Made by a program: the position numbers and the translations under genes
Notes under the pieces: generated by a model
The model's input: the letters and a program-made list of their open reading frames with translations, nothing else
Told to the model about the DNA's origin: nothing
Database searches by the model: none
Assembly: GCA_965247385.1 (NCBI GenBank)
Contig: CBDFHG010000002.1
Span: forward strand, 62,001 to 126,000
Direction: 5' to 3'
Source: Thermohalobaculum sp965247385
GTDB lineage: Bacteria; Pseudomonadota; Alphaproteobacteria; Rhodobacterales; Rhodobacteraceae
DNA length: 64,000 nucleotides
Shown: in pieces, positions 1 through 8,398 of the stretch
Numbering within the stretch: position 1 is the first letter of the stretch
Layout: every line of letters begins with the position of its first letter

Positions 1-48
1 CGCCTGAGAATGCCGTTGGCGTTCTCGATGGAGCCGCGCTGCCAAGGC
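1..48 (-). mobile_element. IS30-family transposase remnant (IS30-A, internal piece)
   Basis: These bases match, with two or three differences, the part of the IS30-A transposase gene that encodes the WQRGSIENANGILRR stretch, also present at 27700-27760 (minus) and 55790-55835 (plus). The match stops abruptly near 48, where unrelated lipoprotein coding sequence begins. The rest of the element, if present, lies left of the window. The reading frame of the interrupted lipoprotein runs straight through the remnant without a stop. Confidence 0.8.
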
Positions 49-468
49 CCCCTCGGGCCAGATACGCAACAGCCCGGCGTAGTCCAACGCCGCGAAGCCG
101 ATCCAGTCATAATATGCGATGTTTCCCCGGAACCAGTCTCCCAGTGGTTTCGGCAACATGCTGGTCAGCCGCTCGGTCGCGGCGCGGGCAGGCCACAGGC
201 CCAGATAGCTGGCCGCATGGGGTGAGAACACGGCGTTTTGCGTATAGCACACCCCTGGCACCGAGAACCCGATAAACGCATCCGCCGAGACCAGTTGCCC
301 GTCGATGACGATCCGTTTGCCGGTGTCCATCAGTTCGGTATAGGTGCGCACCTTGGATTTGATCAGCCCGCTTGCGCCAACAAGGACGCGGGTCTCGCTC
401 TCGTCCTCGGTGTAGTAGGTCGACGAGCAGGCGCCACAGATCAAGGCGAGGGCGGCAAAGCGGATCAT
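49..468 (-). pseudogene. Lipoprotein of unknown function, 3' end cut by IS30 remnant
   Basis: From an ATG at 468 the minus strand reads 140 codons without a stop. The product starts MIRFAALALICGACSS, a short hydrophobic signal ending in a cysteine, as in exported lipoproteins, although the lipobox (CGAC) is not canonical. The mature part is soluble-looking, with repeated YYTED, TGKRIVIDGQ and aromatic-rich segments (GNIAYYDWIGFAALDY). I do not recognise the family. The frame then enters the IS30 fragment, so the natural C-terminus is lost or lies outside the window. It is divergent from the glutamine synthetase gene to the right. No strong ribosome site precedes the ATG. Confidence 0.6.
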
Positions 469-653
469 CCCGAGGGGTCCTCCCGGCAATGGTAAGTCCC
501 GCGAACACTGCCTGAGGACGATTGAAGAACCGTGTGGGAAAGCTTTGCGCCCGGTTAACCGGGCCCGAAGAAGCGGCCCCCCTTGCCAGCCCGCACCCCC
601 GCCGTGCTATCTTCCCCACCAACGAGCGCAGCACAAAACCCAGCAGGCCTCTC

Positions 654-2087
654 ATGAATGATCGGTTCCCGCCCTCAGCCGATTCCCAACCCGGGCGCAT
701 CAACCCCGAGATCAGCCTTGGCGTCTCGCCGCCGGCCTCGGTCGATACCATCGACGATCTGGCGATCTGGCTCTGCGACCACGCGGTCGAGGAGGTCGAA
801 TGCGTCACCCCAGATTTCGCCGGGATCGGGCGCGGCAAGGTGATGCTGGCGGCGAAGTTCACCCGCATTGCGCCGACCTACCTGCCGACCTCGCTGTTCT
901 TCCTCACGATCACCGGCGAATACCCGAATTTCGAGGGTTTCTCGTCCTACGATACCGACGCCGACCTGGCCCTGCGCCCGGACCTATCGACCACCCGCGC
1001 CGTACCCTGGGCCAGCGACCGCTCGGTGCAGGTGATCCACGACGTCTGCGACCGCGACGGCGAACTGGTCGAATTTGCGCCGCGCTCGGTGCTGCGCCGG
1101 GTGCTGGCGCTGTACCAGGACAAGGGCTGGCACCCGATCGTGGCGCCGGAGTTGGAGTTCTACCTGACCAAACCCAACATCGACCCGGACTACCCGCTGG
1201 AGCCACCCATCGGGCGCTCCGGCCGCAAAGCGCAGAAGGCGCAGGCCTATTCAATCGCCGCCGTCGACGAGTACGACTCGGTGATCGAGCACATCTACGA
1301 CTATGCGGCGGCGCTCGGGCTGGACATCGACACCATCATCCAGGAGGCGGGTGCGGCCCAGCTCGAGATCAACCTCAACCACGGCGACCCGCTCGATCTG
1401 GCCGACCAGGTGTTCCTGTTCAAGCGCCTGATCCGCGAGGCGGCGCTGCGCTGTGGCTGCTACGCAACTTTCATGGCCAAGCCGATGGAGGGCCAACCCG
1501 GCAGCGCCATGCATATTCACCAAAGCGTGCTGGTGGCCGAGACCGGCCAGAACCTGTTCTCCAACCCCGACGGCTCGGCTTCCGACGCCTTTCGCCACTT
1601 CATCGGCGGTCAGCAGACCTATCTGCGCGCCGCCACCTGCCTGATGGCACCCTATGTGAATTCCTACCGCCGTTTGGTGCCGAACCTGACCGCGCCCATC
1701 AACCTCGACTGGGGCCGCGACAACCGCACCACCGGGCTGCGCATCCCGATCTCGGGGCCCGAGGCGCGCCGAGTCGAGAACCGGGTTGTCGGGGCCGACG
1801 CCAACCCTTACCTGGCCATCGCCGCCTCGCTGGCGACCGGCTATCTGGGCCTCACCGAACAGCGCGAACCACGCGCTGAGGTCACCGACGACAGCTACAA
1901 CCGCGCCCGCGAACTGCCCTATGGCCTGCTCGAGGCGATCGAGGAGTTCAAGAGCTGCGCGGCCCTGCGCGAGGCCCTGGGCACCAGCTTTTCCGATCTT
2001 TACGCCGCCGTGAAGCAGCATGAATTCGAGGAATTCATGCGCGTCATCAGCCCCTGGGAACGGGAATACCTGCTGCTGAACGTGTGA
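654..2087 (+). CDS. Glutamine synthetase family ligase (PuuA-like gamma-glutamyl ligase)
   Basis: The 477-residue product has the C-terminal glutamine synthetase catalytic fold: a metal-binding EFYL, the phosphate/ATP segment FMAKP...GSAMHIHQS (about residues 273-290), NLTAPINLDWGRDNRTTGLRIP, and the ADANPYLAIAASLA helix. The active-site wording resembles gamma-glutamylputrescine synthetases and related non-assimilatory members rather than GlnA, so the substrate is probably an amine; this is inference. The frame is open 44 codons further upstream, but I chose the ATG at 654 because AGCAGG precedes it by six bases and the earlier residues are unlike the family. It stands alone, with no polyamine genes beside it. 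Confidence 0.88.
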   Translation: MNDRFPPSADSQPGRINPEISLGVSPPASVDTIDDLAIWLCDHAVEEVECVTPDFAGIGRGKVMLAAKFTRIAPTYLPTSLFFLTITGEYPNFEGFSSYDTDADLALRPDLSTTRAVPWASDRSVQVIHDVCDRDGELVEFAPRSVLRRVLALYQDKGWHPIVAPELEFYLTKPNIDPDYPLEPPIGRSGRKAQKAQAYSIAAVDEYDSVIEHIYDYAAALGLDIDTIIQEAGAAQLEINLNHGDPLDLADQVFLFKRLIREAALRCGCYATFMAKPMEGQPGSAMHIHQSVLVAETGQNLFSNPDGSASDAFRHFIGGQQTYLRAATCLMAPYVNSYRRLVPNLTAPINLDWGRDNRTTGLRIPISGPEARRVENRVVGADANPYLAIAASLATGYLGLTEQREPRAEVTDDSYNRARELPYGLLEAIEEFKSCAALREALGTSFSDLYAAVKQHEFEEFMRVISPWEREYLLLNV

Positions 2088-2278
2088 GGCGGGGCGGCAG
2101 GGTGGGCGAGAGGTGTGTGCACAGATTAGTGCATGGGGTTAAGCTGTTGAATATAAATGAAATTATGAAATTTTAACGAATTCAAGGCGTTGGCATTTGA
2201 TGGCAAAGGCGGATGAACATATGTCAGGAAGACACCCACGAGCAGACCTTCGTGGGACCTGTGGCGAACGCGTGCTTG

Positions 2279-2357
2279 TGTGAAGGATTTTCGATGCGGG
2301 CCAGGGCGCAAGATTTCGGCGTGGACTGACTGTGGCCCGCGTTGGAAATCCTTCACA
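2279..2357. repeat. Imperfect inverted repeat, 25-bp arms
   Basis: Left arm 2279-2303 and right arm 2333-2357 pair except for a 5-base block in the middle; both start with TGTGAAGGATTT read inward. It lies in the 436-base stretch between the glutamine synthetase and thiE, which carries no convincing gene. The surrounding AT-rich sequence (2150-2400) looks like a dispersed intergenic repeat rather than coding DNA. Confidence 0.6.
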
Positions 2358-2428
2358 AACGCCACGCTCCAAGTCAAATTTTGATTGTCGGGAAAAGCCT
2401 TGGAAGCGGACACGCCGCATTGGCGGCT

Positions 2429-2495
2429 GTCATCCCCGCGAAAGCGGGCATCTCGGTGTCTCGGGGAATGAGGTCCCCGCTTTCGCGGGGATGAC
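2429..2495. repeat. Perfect 20-bp palindromic repeat (REP-like)
   Basis: Arms 2429-2448 and 2476-2495 (GTCATCCCCGCGAAAGCGGG and its exact complement) flank a 27-base loop. It sits between the convergent glutamine synthetase and thiE genes, so a transcript from either side would form a strong stem. No T-run follows it, so it is better described as an extragenic palindrome than as a canonical terminator. The GTCATCCCCGCGAAAGCGGG arm is a known type of widespread bacterial intergenic repeat. Confidence 0.8.
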
Positions 2496-2523
2496 GGAAG
2501 GGCGGGGGCGAGAGCGGTCCCCC

Positions 2524-3156
2524 TCACTCAACCAGCGCCTCCGCGTAAACTGCCAGCGCCGCCTCGATCCCCTCCGGTGCGGTCCACACGCCAACATCCG
2601 GCACCACGAAGTCGGCGAACGGCGCCAACCGCACTGCGTCGGCGGGGCTGACCCCGCCCTCGGCGACCACCGGGGTCTCGATGGTCTCAGCCCACCACTG
2701 GAACAGCGCGTCATCGGCCCGGCTGCCATCGCCCAGTGCCCCCGTCTCGGCCACGGGGCCCAGCGCCACATAATCCGCCCCGGCGTCGGCCAGGTTTATA
2801 CCGGCATGGCGCGAGACTCCGGCGAAGCCGCCGATGATCCGATCCGGCCTCAAGGCCTTGCGCACCTCGCGCACCGGCACCCGGCTGGCGGCCAGATGCA
2901 CACCATCCAATCCCAGCGGCACCACCAGCCGGTGATGGTCGGTGATCACCAGAGCGACGTCATGGGCATGGGCTACGGGCAGCAGATGGTTCGCCGCCAC
3001 GCGCCACTGCTCCTCCTCCGCCGCCCCTAGGTCCAGCCGAAGGCAGGCCACCGGCTGCGCCGTCAGGGCGCGGTCGAGCAGAGCGGCGAAGGGCTCCGGC
3101 TCGAAATTCAGCGGTGTCGCCAGATACAGCCGGGCGGGGGGCGTGGTTTCGGGCAT
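2524..3156 (-). CDS. thiE: Thiamine phosphate synthase family protein (ThiE-like)
   Basis: A 210-residue TIM-barrel protein. It shows the ThiE signatures LVITDHH (aspartate binding the pyrimidine/Mg site), GLDGVHLAA, an H/S-rich GVSRHAGINLADAGADYVALGPV segment, and a terminal VVAEGGVSPADAVRLAPFADFVV phosphate-binding region. The family couples the pyrimidine pyrophosphate to thiazole phosphate. The usual HS..E motif reads GVSRHAG here and no other thi gene is nearby, so some divergence in role is possible. The ATG at 3156 was chosen because upstream codons belong to the intergenic gap. It is the last gene of a tight minus-strand run, 7 bases after the preceding gene. Confidence 0.82.
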   Translation of the reverse strand: MPETTPPARLYLATPLNFEPEPFAALLDRALTAQPVACLRLDLGAAEEEQWRVAANHLLPVAHAHDVALVITDHHRLVVPLGLDGVHLAASRVPVREVRKALRPDRIIGGFAGVSRHAGINLADAGADYVALGPVAETGALGDGSRADDALFQWWAETIETPVVAEGGVSPADAVRLAPFADFVVPDVGVWTAPEGIEAALAVYAEALVE

Positions 3157-3163
3157 CGGTGCC

Positions 3164-3517
3164 TCAGTTCCCCTTGGGACGGATCTTGAAGCCGCCACCG
3201 GTCGGCACCGGCGGCGCATTCGGCTTTGCTGCAGCGACCGGGGCAGGGCGGCCGCCTGGCTGCAATCCGGGTTGCATACTGGGTTGCATACCGGGCTGCT
3301 TGGCTGCCTGCTGCTGATAGGCCGCGAAATGCTGGTTGAAAAATTGCAGCAACTGACCAAAGTCCTGCTCGCGCATCACCACATCGACAATATCCTCGGG
3401 CTCGACCTGCTTCGGCTGGCCGCCCTTGGTCTTGGTCGCCTGATCCTGCAGGGTAAAGCTGACGACGCCCCCCTGGATCATGAAATTGGACATCGAGTTC
3501 ACGAAAAGTCTGGGCAT
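3164..3517 (-). CDS. Small conserved-looking protein with Q/P-rich tail, function unknown
   Basis: A 117-residue protein. The N-terminal half (MSNFMIQGGVVSF, QVEPEDIVDVVMREQDFGQLLQFFNQHFAAYQQQ) looks folded and helical. The tail has three to four repeats of the type QPGMQP and GLQPGG followed by a basic, proline-rich end (GGGFKIRPKGN), probably disordered. An AGAGGA site lies five bases before the ATG at 3517. It overlaps the upstream paralogue gene by 19 bases and is followed 7 bases later by thiE, so it is almost certainly co-transcribed with both. I do not recognise the family. Confidence 0.72.
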   Translation of the reverse strand: MPRLFVNSMSNFMIQGGVVSFTLQDQATKTKGGQPKQVEPEDIVDVVMREQDFGQLLQFFNQHFAAYQQQAAKQPGMQPSMQPGLQPGGRPAPVAAAKPNAPPVPTGGGFKIRPKGN

Positions 3518-4245
3518 CCGGTCCTCTTTGGTTTCAGCAGGCGGGCGGGGCGCCGCTGCGCGGCTTCCTCGAACATCGGGCCGACATTGCGGCCGAACGA
3601 ACTTACATTGTCAACTTGAGCGAAGTGGCGCTCCAGCGGTGCTGTCATCGCCGCCTCGACCATGCGCGGGCGCTTGGCGGGGTCGTCGAACTCGAACATC
3701 AGGTAGACCATCGGATCGCCGCGCCGAAGCACCCAGTCGCGGTCGCGGTCCTGCCACTCCAGCACGCAGTTCAACGGCCGCGGCCAGCTCCGGACCGGAA
3801 ACCGGCCCGCGACCACGGTACCGGGCCAATCGCGAAATCCGGGCGAGAGAAACGGCGGTATCAGATGCAGCGCGCAGAGCTCCTCGGTCACGATCATCAG
3901 GTTCAGCGAGATCTGCACAGCGGGGGTCCCGTCGTCGCGCTGTGCCGTGGGCATGACTGGCGACACCAGCCCCTGGAACCCCGCCTCGGACAGGCCCCGC
4001 TCGTTCAGTTTGCGGTAGCACCGCACCGGGCGGACCCCGGGCGGCGACAGCTGAATCGTCACGTCATAGGGGCAACGCACCTGCACGATCCGATGCACCA
4101 GATCGTTCGCGGACCCGCCGGCCGGAAACAGATGCGAGATCGCCTCCGCCTCGCCGGTGCTGACCGGCTCGGGCGGGAAGAACGCCAGCGCCGCCTGCGG
4201 CGAGCAGTTGCGCCAACCCACATCGACCAGGATCGGTTCAGGCAT
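3499..4245 (-). CDS. Uncharacterised protein, downstream member of a tandem paralogue pair
   Basis: A 248-residue soluble protein that I cannot assign. It aligns with the product of the adjacent upstream gene (4238-4993) along the C-terminal half: both have an IPPF/LPPFF turn, WPGT(V/M)VAGRFP, a W.....EW block, RRGDPMVYLMFEF versus RQGEPLCYFLFEF, and KRP.(M/L)VEAA. The paired tryptophans and the G(D/E)P..Y..FEF strand suggest a beta-rich domain. Its ATG overlaps the upstream stop by 8 bases, which implies translational coupling. The 3' end overlaps the next gene by 19 bases. No signal peptide or membrane segment is visible. Confidence 0.75.
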   Translation of the reverse strand: MPEPILVDVGWRNCSPQAALAFFPPEPVSTGEAEAISHLFPAGGSANDLVHRIVQVRCPYDVTIQLSPPGVRPVRCYRKLNERGLSEAGFQGLVSPVMPTAQRDDGTPAVQISLNLMIVTEELCALHLIPPFLSPGFRDWPGTVVAGRFPVRSWPRPLNCVLEWQDRDRDWVLRRGDPMVYLMFEFDDPAKRPRMVEAAMTAPLERHFAQVDNVSSFGRNVGPMFEEAAQRRPARLLKPKRTGCPDFS

Positions 4246-4993
4246 TCTCCGCCTCCGCTTCCGCCTCTGCCAGCGGCACCAGCAGCCGCTCCGGGCGGCG
4301 CGCCTTGGCCATCTCCCAGACCTCCTCGATATCCTGGGTCAGGTGATGGATACCCTGCATCCCCTGGCGATACTCGTCCAGCTCCGGGGTCAGCGCCGCC
4401 TCGACCAGCTTCGGGCGCTTGTCAGGGTGGTTGAACTCGAACAGGAAGTAGCACAGCGGCTCGCCCTGGCGGATGATCAGTTCCTCGCCGGGCCGGTCCC
4501 ATTCAAAGGCCCAGGTCAGGTTCTGCGGCCAGACCGTCAGCGGAAAGCGCCCGGCAACCATGGTGCCGGGCCAGCGCCGCGTCGCCGGGCCAAAGAACGG
4601 CGGCAATTGCGCCACCATGCAGGGCGTATCGGTGACGAAGAAGAACGGCAGCGAGATCTGCAGAACCGGCATCTTCGGGTGGCGCCAGCGTTCCGGCGGC
4701 TCCAGCGAAATCATCTCGCCGATTATTTCGGGCTGGGCGAAAGTTCCGGTCGGGATGACCTCCAGCGCCGGGCCGGTGCCGTCATCCTCCAGGGTCAGGT
4801 GAATGCCGATCGGCGAGGGCATTTCGACCAGTTGGCGCTCGATGCTGTTGACCGCCGGGCAGTTCTGGATCGCCCGCATCCCCAACGGCTTGTCGCGATC
4901 GGAGAACACCGTCCGGGGCGGTTGAAAGGCGAATCCGCCGGAATGCTCGGCCAGGCAATAGCCAACATCGCAATAGGTCGTATCGGTATACAT
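4238..4993 (-). CDS. Uncharacterised protein, upstream member of a tandem paralogue pair
   Basis: A 251-residue soluble protein starting MYTDTTYCDVGYC, preceded by an AGGAGG site six bases before the ATG at 4993. It shares the WPGTMVAGRFP, W...L...FEW and RQGEPLCYFLFEF blocks with the next gene, so the two arose by duplication and have diverged to roughly 40 percent identity over that half (by eye). The C-terminus ends in an AEAEAEAENA acidic repeat. It heads a run of four overlapping or closely spaced minus-strand genes ending in thiE. I do not recognise a family; a link to thiamine is only positional. Confidence 0.78.
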   Translation of the reverse strand: MYTDTTYCDVGYCLAEHSGGFAFQPPRTVFSDRDKPLGMRAIQNCPAVNSIERQLVEMPSPIGIHLTLEDDGTGPALEVIPTGTFAQPEIIGEMISLEPPERWRHPKMPVLQISLPFFFVTDTPCMVAQLPPFFGPATRRWPGTMVAGRFPLTVWPQNLTWAFEWDRPGEELIIRQGEPLCYFLFEFNHPDKRPKLVEAALTPELDEYRQGMQGIHHLTQDIEEVWEMAKARRPERLLVPLAEAEAEAENA

Positions 4994-5074
4994 CGCGCCC
5001 TCCTTCGCCTGCCCTGACCGATTAGCAGAGCTTTGCGCCGGTCGCCATAGGCGCAACGCGGCTTGCCGCGTTTT

Positions 5075-5521
5075 TCATCCGTCCGGCTCCCAGCCCGATG
5101 GCGCCATTTCGAACCCGCCGAATTCGAAACCGGGGCTCACGGTGCAGCCCACCAGGGTGAATTCGCCCTTGGATTTCGCGCTTTGCCAGCACCCCGCCGG
5201 AACCACGATCTGCGGGCGTTCCTCAACCTGATTCCCACCCTGAATCCCGGCCTCGATTCCCGGCCCCAGAACCGCAATCTCGCGGCTGTGGCCATCCGGC
5301 GACAGTGCCAGTTCCAGCGCCGCCCCCGCATACCAGTGCCAGATCTCCGCCGCATCAACCCGGTGCCAGCGGGAAATCTGCCCCTTTTCAAGCAGATAAT
5401 AGATCGCCGTGCCCGCCGCGCGGCTGCCCGCGGCTGCCTCCGTACGCCATGTTTCGCGGTACCAACCACCCTCTGGATGGGGGGCCAAACCCAGCATTTC
5501 CACTATATCTTGTGGCGTCAT
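5075..5521 (-). CDS. DUF985-type cupin protein
   Basis: A 148-residue protein of the DUF985 cupin group. It has the opening LGLAPHPEGGWYRETWR, then TAIYYLLEKGQISRWHRVDAAEIWHWYAGAALEL (first cupin motif), IVVPAGCWQSAK, and a final GCTVSPGFEFGGFE. The family is a small beta barrel with a proposed metal or sugar-related ligand; no reaction is established. AAGGAAG lies about eight bases before the ATG. It is divergent from the SPFH gene across an 83-base gap and 81 bases upstream of the paralogue pair, so it could be the first gene of that run. Confidence 0.85.
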   Translation of the reverse strand: MTPQDIVEMLGLAPHPEGGWYRETWRTEAAAGSRAAGTAIYYLLEKGQISRWHRVDAAEIWHWYAGAALELALSPDGHSREIAVLGPGIEAGIQGGNQVEERPQIVVPAGCWQSAKSKGEFTLVGCTVSPGFEFGGFEMAPSGWEPDG

Positions 5522-5604
5522 TGTCTGATCTTCCTTTGGCCGGTAATTTCAGGATCCCCATATATCAGAGCCATTCATCAGAAGTGGGATCAGAGGAGGA
5601 AAGC

Positions 5605-6864
5605 ATGTCTGGAATGTATATTCTACTCGGTCTTGGTCTTGCGGGTTTGGCCGCGCTCTGGGTCAAGATCACGCCGCCACGGCTGCATATGTTGAAATCG
5701 GCGATGAACCTGGGCGCCGTCGCGTCGCTGGGTTACGGCATGTTCATCGGCACGTTTTTCTATGCCGAACCGGGCTTCAAATATCACGTCCGGACCATCC
5801 TCGGCGTCGAGAAGATGGTCGCCGATGTCGGCTACAACACCTATATCTTCGGGCGCTACAATGCCTGGAAGAACGCCATGTCGGTACAGGCGACCTATGG
5901 TGGCGCGGGCAACCTCGCGGCCGAACGCGACAATTTCGGCGGCAATGTCAGCGCCAATCTCGGGCCGCAGATCCTGGTCTTCCTGGATCAGGTCGACAGC
6001 GAGGTCACCGCGACCGCCCGCTTCGAGTTGCCCAACGACGAGGACAGCTTCCTGCGCCTGGCGCGCCAGTTCCGCACGCCCGAGAACCTGCTCCGCACCG
6101 AACTGATCCCGGCTTTCTGGGAGACCCTCGGCGCGACCGCCTCACTGATGGCGGCGGAGGAGTATTTCTCCGGCGGCCGAACCGAGTTCAACAACGAGTT
6201 CCAGGTCCAGATGCAGTTCGGCATCTATATCGTCAAGCGGCGCGAGGTTCTGCGCGCGACCAGCCGTCGGCAGGTCGGCACGGCGAACGTCGCGCTGGGT
6301 GCAGATCAGCAGGAGTTCGGCGATGACAGGCAGGTGGTCTTCGTCGTCGAGAAACTGCTCGACGAGACCGGCCAGCCCCGGCGCAAGGCGCAGAACTTCG
6401 GCAAGTTCGGCATCGCCGCGATCTCGGCCCGGGTCACCAATGTCGATCCGAACGAGCGCTTCAAGAACCGGATGCAACAAAAGCAGGACGCCGCGGCAGC
6501 CCGCTCGGTGGCCCGCGAGCAGCGCATCCAGGAGGAGGAGCAGCGCCTGCTGGCCATCGCCAAGGGCGAGCGCGAGGTGGCCCAGCGCCAGGCCGAGGCC
6601 AAGGTGATTCAGATCGAACGCACCACCGAGGCCGAGACGGAAAAGCAGCTCACCATCACCGAGGCGCTGAAGTTCCGCGAGCAGGCGGCGATCGAGAAGG
6701 ATCGCTCCAAGATCCTGCTGGAGAAAGCTCGGATCGACGCCGATGCCGTGCGCGTCTCGGCCGAGGTCGTCGACCATGTCGACCCCTATGGCTGCATTAT
6801 GGCCGGCGACTGGTTGAAGCCGTTCCGCGAGGCGCGGCTGGCGAAGAAGGCGGCGCGCCGGTAA
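5605..6864 (+). CDS. SPFH/band-7 domain membrane protein
   Basis: A 419-residue protein. Two hydrophobic segments near the N-terminus (about residues 5-20 and 35-55) anchor it. Then come a band-7-like beta/alpha region with FNNEFQVQMQFGIYIVKRREVLR, and a long charged coiled coil (about residues 290-390: RMQQKQDAAAARSVAREQRIQEEEQ and onward, alanine/glutamate rich). SPFH proteins of this sort assemble as large membrane-associated rings and organise lipids or proteases. The ATG at 5605 has a strong GAGGAGG site five bases upstream. The gene stands alone, with no NfeD or protease partner beside it. The extreme C-terminus is short and basic. Confidence 0.82.
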   Translation: MSGMYILLGLGLAGLAALWVKITPPRLHMLKSAMNLGAVASLGYGMFIGTFFYAEPGFKYHVRTILGVEKMVADVGYNTYIFGRYNAWKNAMSVQATYGGAGNLAAERDNFGGNVSANLGPQILVFLDQVDSEVTATARFELPNDEDSFLRLARQFRTPENLLRTELIPAFWETLGATASLMAAEEYFSGGRTEFNNEFQVQMQFGIYIVKRREVLRATSRRQVGTANVALGADQQEFGDDRQVVFVVEKLLDETGQPRRKAQNFGKFGIAAISARVTNVDPNERFKNRMQQKQDAAAARSVAREQRIQEEEQRLLAIAKGEREVAQRQAEAKVIQIERTTEAETEKQLTITEALKFREQAAIEKDRSKILLEKARIDADAVRVSAEVVDHVDPYGCIMAGDWLKPFREARLAKKAARR

Positions 6865-7036
6865 CGCCAGGGTGCGCACTCGCGAACCAAACCTCGCCCC
6901 GCCCCGCGCGGGTTCTTTGCGCCTGTCCGGTCCCCTGCGCTCTGCCTCCCGGCGGGTCTTATGCGCAAAAAGCGTCAGCTTTCAAACAGGCGCATAAAAC
7001 ACGGGGAGGGGTGAATGGTCCCTTTTCGGTCAGCTC

Positions 7037-7966
7037 TCAGGCCTTGCCCTTATAAATCTCGATCAGCTGGTTCAGCATCGCGACCGCCTCGTCGCGCGGG
7101 CGCTGGAACGTATTGCGCCCGATGATCGAGCCGTTGCCGCCGCCGTCGCGGATCGCCCGGGCATTGTCATAGACCGAGCTGGCGTCGGTTTTTGCGCCGC
7201 CCGAGAACACCATGATGCGCCGCCCGTTGAAGGCCGACTGCACGCAGTGGCGAACCCGTGCAGCCTGGCTGGCGATGTCGATGCCCTCGGCCTCATAGAC
7301 CTTCTTCGCTTCACCCAATTCCAAGTGATCGGTCGAGAGCTTGGTCTTGATGACATGGGCCCCCAGCAATGCCGCGATCTGGGCCGCGTAGGCGGCAATA
7401 TCGACCGCCGTCTCGCCCGGCTTGGTCAGCGCCTCGCCGCGCGGGTAGGACCAGATCACCGTCGCCACCCCAGCCGCTGCCGCCTCGTTGCGGATTTCGG
7501 CGATTTCCTCGAACATATCCAGCCCGGCAGCGGAACCCGGATAGATGGTGAAGCCGATCGCCGCACAGCCCAGCCGCAGCGCGTCGTCGACCGAGGCGGT
7601 GATCGCCTGGTCCTTGAAAGCGTCGACCGGGATCAGCGAGTTGGCCGAGTTCGCCTTCAGGATCGTCGGTATCTGCCCGGCGAAGGTGTCGGCGCCGGCC
7701 TCCAGCATTCCCAGGGGGGCGGCGTAGGCGTTCAGCCCGGCGTCGATCGCCAGTTGGTAATGGTAATGCGGGTCGTAGGCTGCCGGGTTCGGCGCGAAGG
7801 ACCGCGCCGGGCCGTGCTCGAACCCCTGATCCACCGGCAGGATGATCATCTTGCCAGTGCCGCCCAGCTTGCCGTTCATCAGCATCGAGCACAGCTTGCC
7901 CTTCACGCCGGGGTTGTCGCTCTCGTAGTTCGACAGGATTCTCTGGACGATTCTGGTGGCTCGCAT
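7037..7966 (-). CDS. fbaB: Class I fructose-bisphosphate aldolase (DhnA/FbaB type)
   Basis: A 309-residue (beta/alpha)8 protein of the archaeal-type class I aldolase family, which cleaves fructose 1,6-bisphosphate through a Schiff base. Visible signatures are MIILPVDQGFEHGP at the first strand, IWSYPRGE, and GAHVIKTKLS with the expected Schiff-base lysine (about residue 207), then VFSGGAKTD and GSIIGRNTFQRP for phosphate binding. GAGGGAG lies seven bases before the ATG at 7966. In relatives it follows pgk; here the pgk-fba junction has been split by about 4.1 kb of IS DNA, so it probably needs its own promoter in 7967-8184. Confidence 0.93.
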   Translation of the reverse strand: MRATRIVQRILSNYESDNPGVKGKLCSMLMNGKLGGTGKMIILPVDQGFEHGPARSFAPNPAAYDPHYHYQLAIDAGLNAYAAPLGMLEAGADTFAGQIPTILKANSANSLIPVDAFKDQAITASVDDALRLGCAAIGFTIYPGSAAGLDMFEEIAEIRNEAAAAGVATVIWSYPRGEALTKPGETAVDIAAYAAQIAALLGAHVIKTKLSTDHLELGEAKKVYEAEGIDIASQAARVRHCVQSAFNGRRIMVFSGGAKTDASSVYDNARAIRDGGGNGSIIGRNTFQRPRDEAVAMLNQLIEIYKGKA

Positions 7967-8120
7967 GGCGGGGCTCCCTCTGGCACTGTAATGGCTTGCC
8001 TGCGGGTTACATGACACCGCCCGAGATGGTCAAGTAGGGCAGTCAAAAGGACGCGAGAGCCCGCCCGGAAACATAGGGTTTGCCCTGACTGTGCCGCCTC
8101 TCACGTCGCCGCCGCGATTT

Positions 8121-8162
8121 TTTCCGCCCATTCGAAAGCTATTGCTTTCGAATGGGCGGAAA
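8121..8162. repeat. Perfect 19-bp inverted repeat with 4-base loop
   Basis: Arms 8121-8139 and 8144-8162 are exact complements (core CCGCCCATTCGAAAGC) around TATT. It lies in the leader of fba, 22 bases from the edge of the IS1380 element. On the plus strand a T-run precedes rather than follows the stem, so it is not a standard terminator. It may be a palindromic repeat, or an ancestral pgk-fba intercistronic structure. Confidence 0.75.
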
Positions 8163-8398
8163 TGACCCGCCGGAAGGCGGGACTTAGCCCGCACTTCTCA
8201 CCCTATGGGTTTTGGGCAGCGGTTTTGCTGATTTTGCCCCAGGTATCTCTGCCCGGCACGGTTCTTCGGCCTTGCCGCGCGCCGCGTTGGCGACGGCGTC
8301 ACCGCGGCGCCATTGTAATGGCAAGTTTGGCGTGTTTCGGCCACGACGAGCCGGCCGGCGGCTGGGCCGGTGTGCCGAGGCGGCGGGGTATCGGCGTT

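Noticed and set aside
6959..6997. TTATGCGC...GCGCATAA stem between the SPFH gene and fba, possible terminator
   Set aside because: The loop is 23 bases, the stem only 8 pairs, and no T-run follows; too weak to call.
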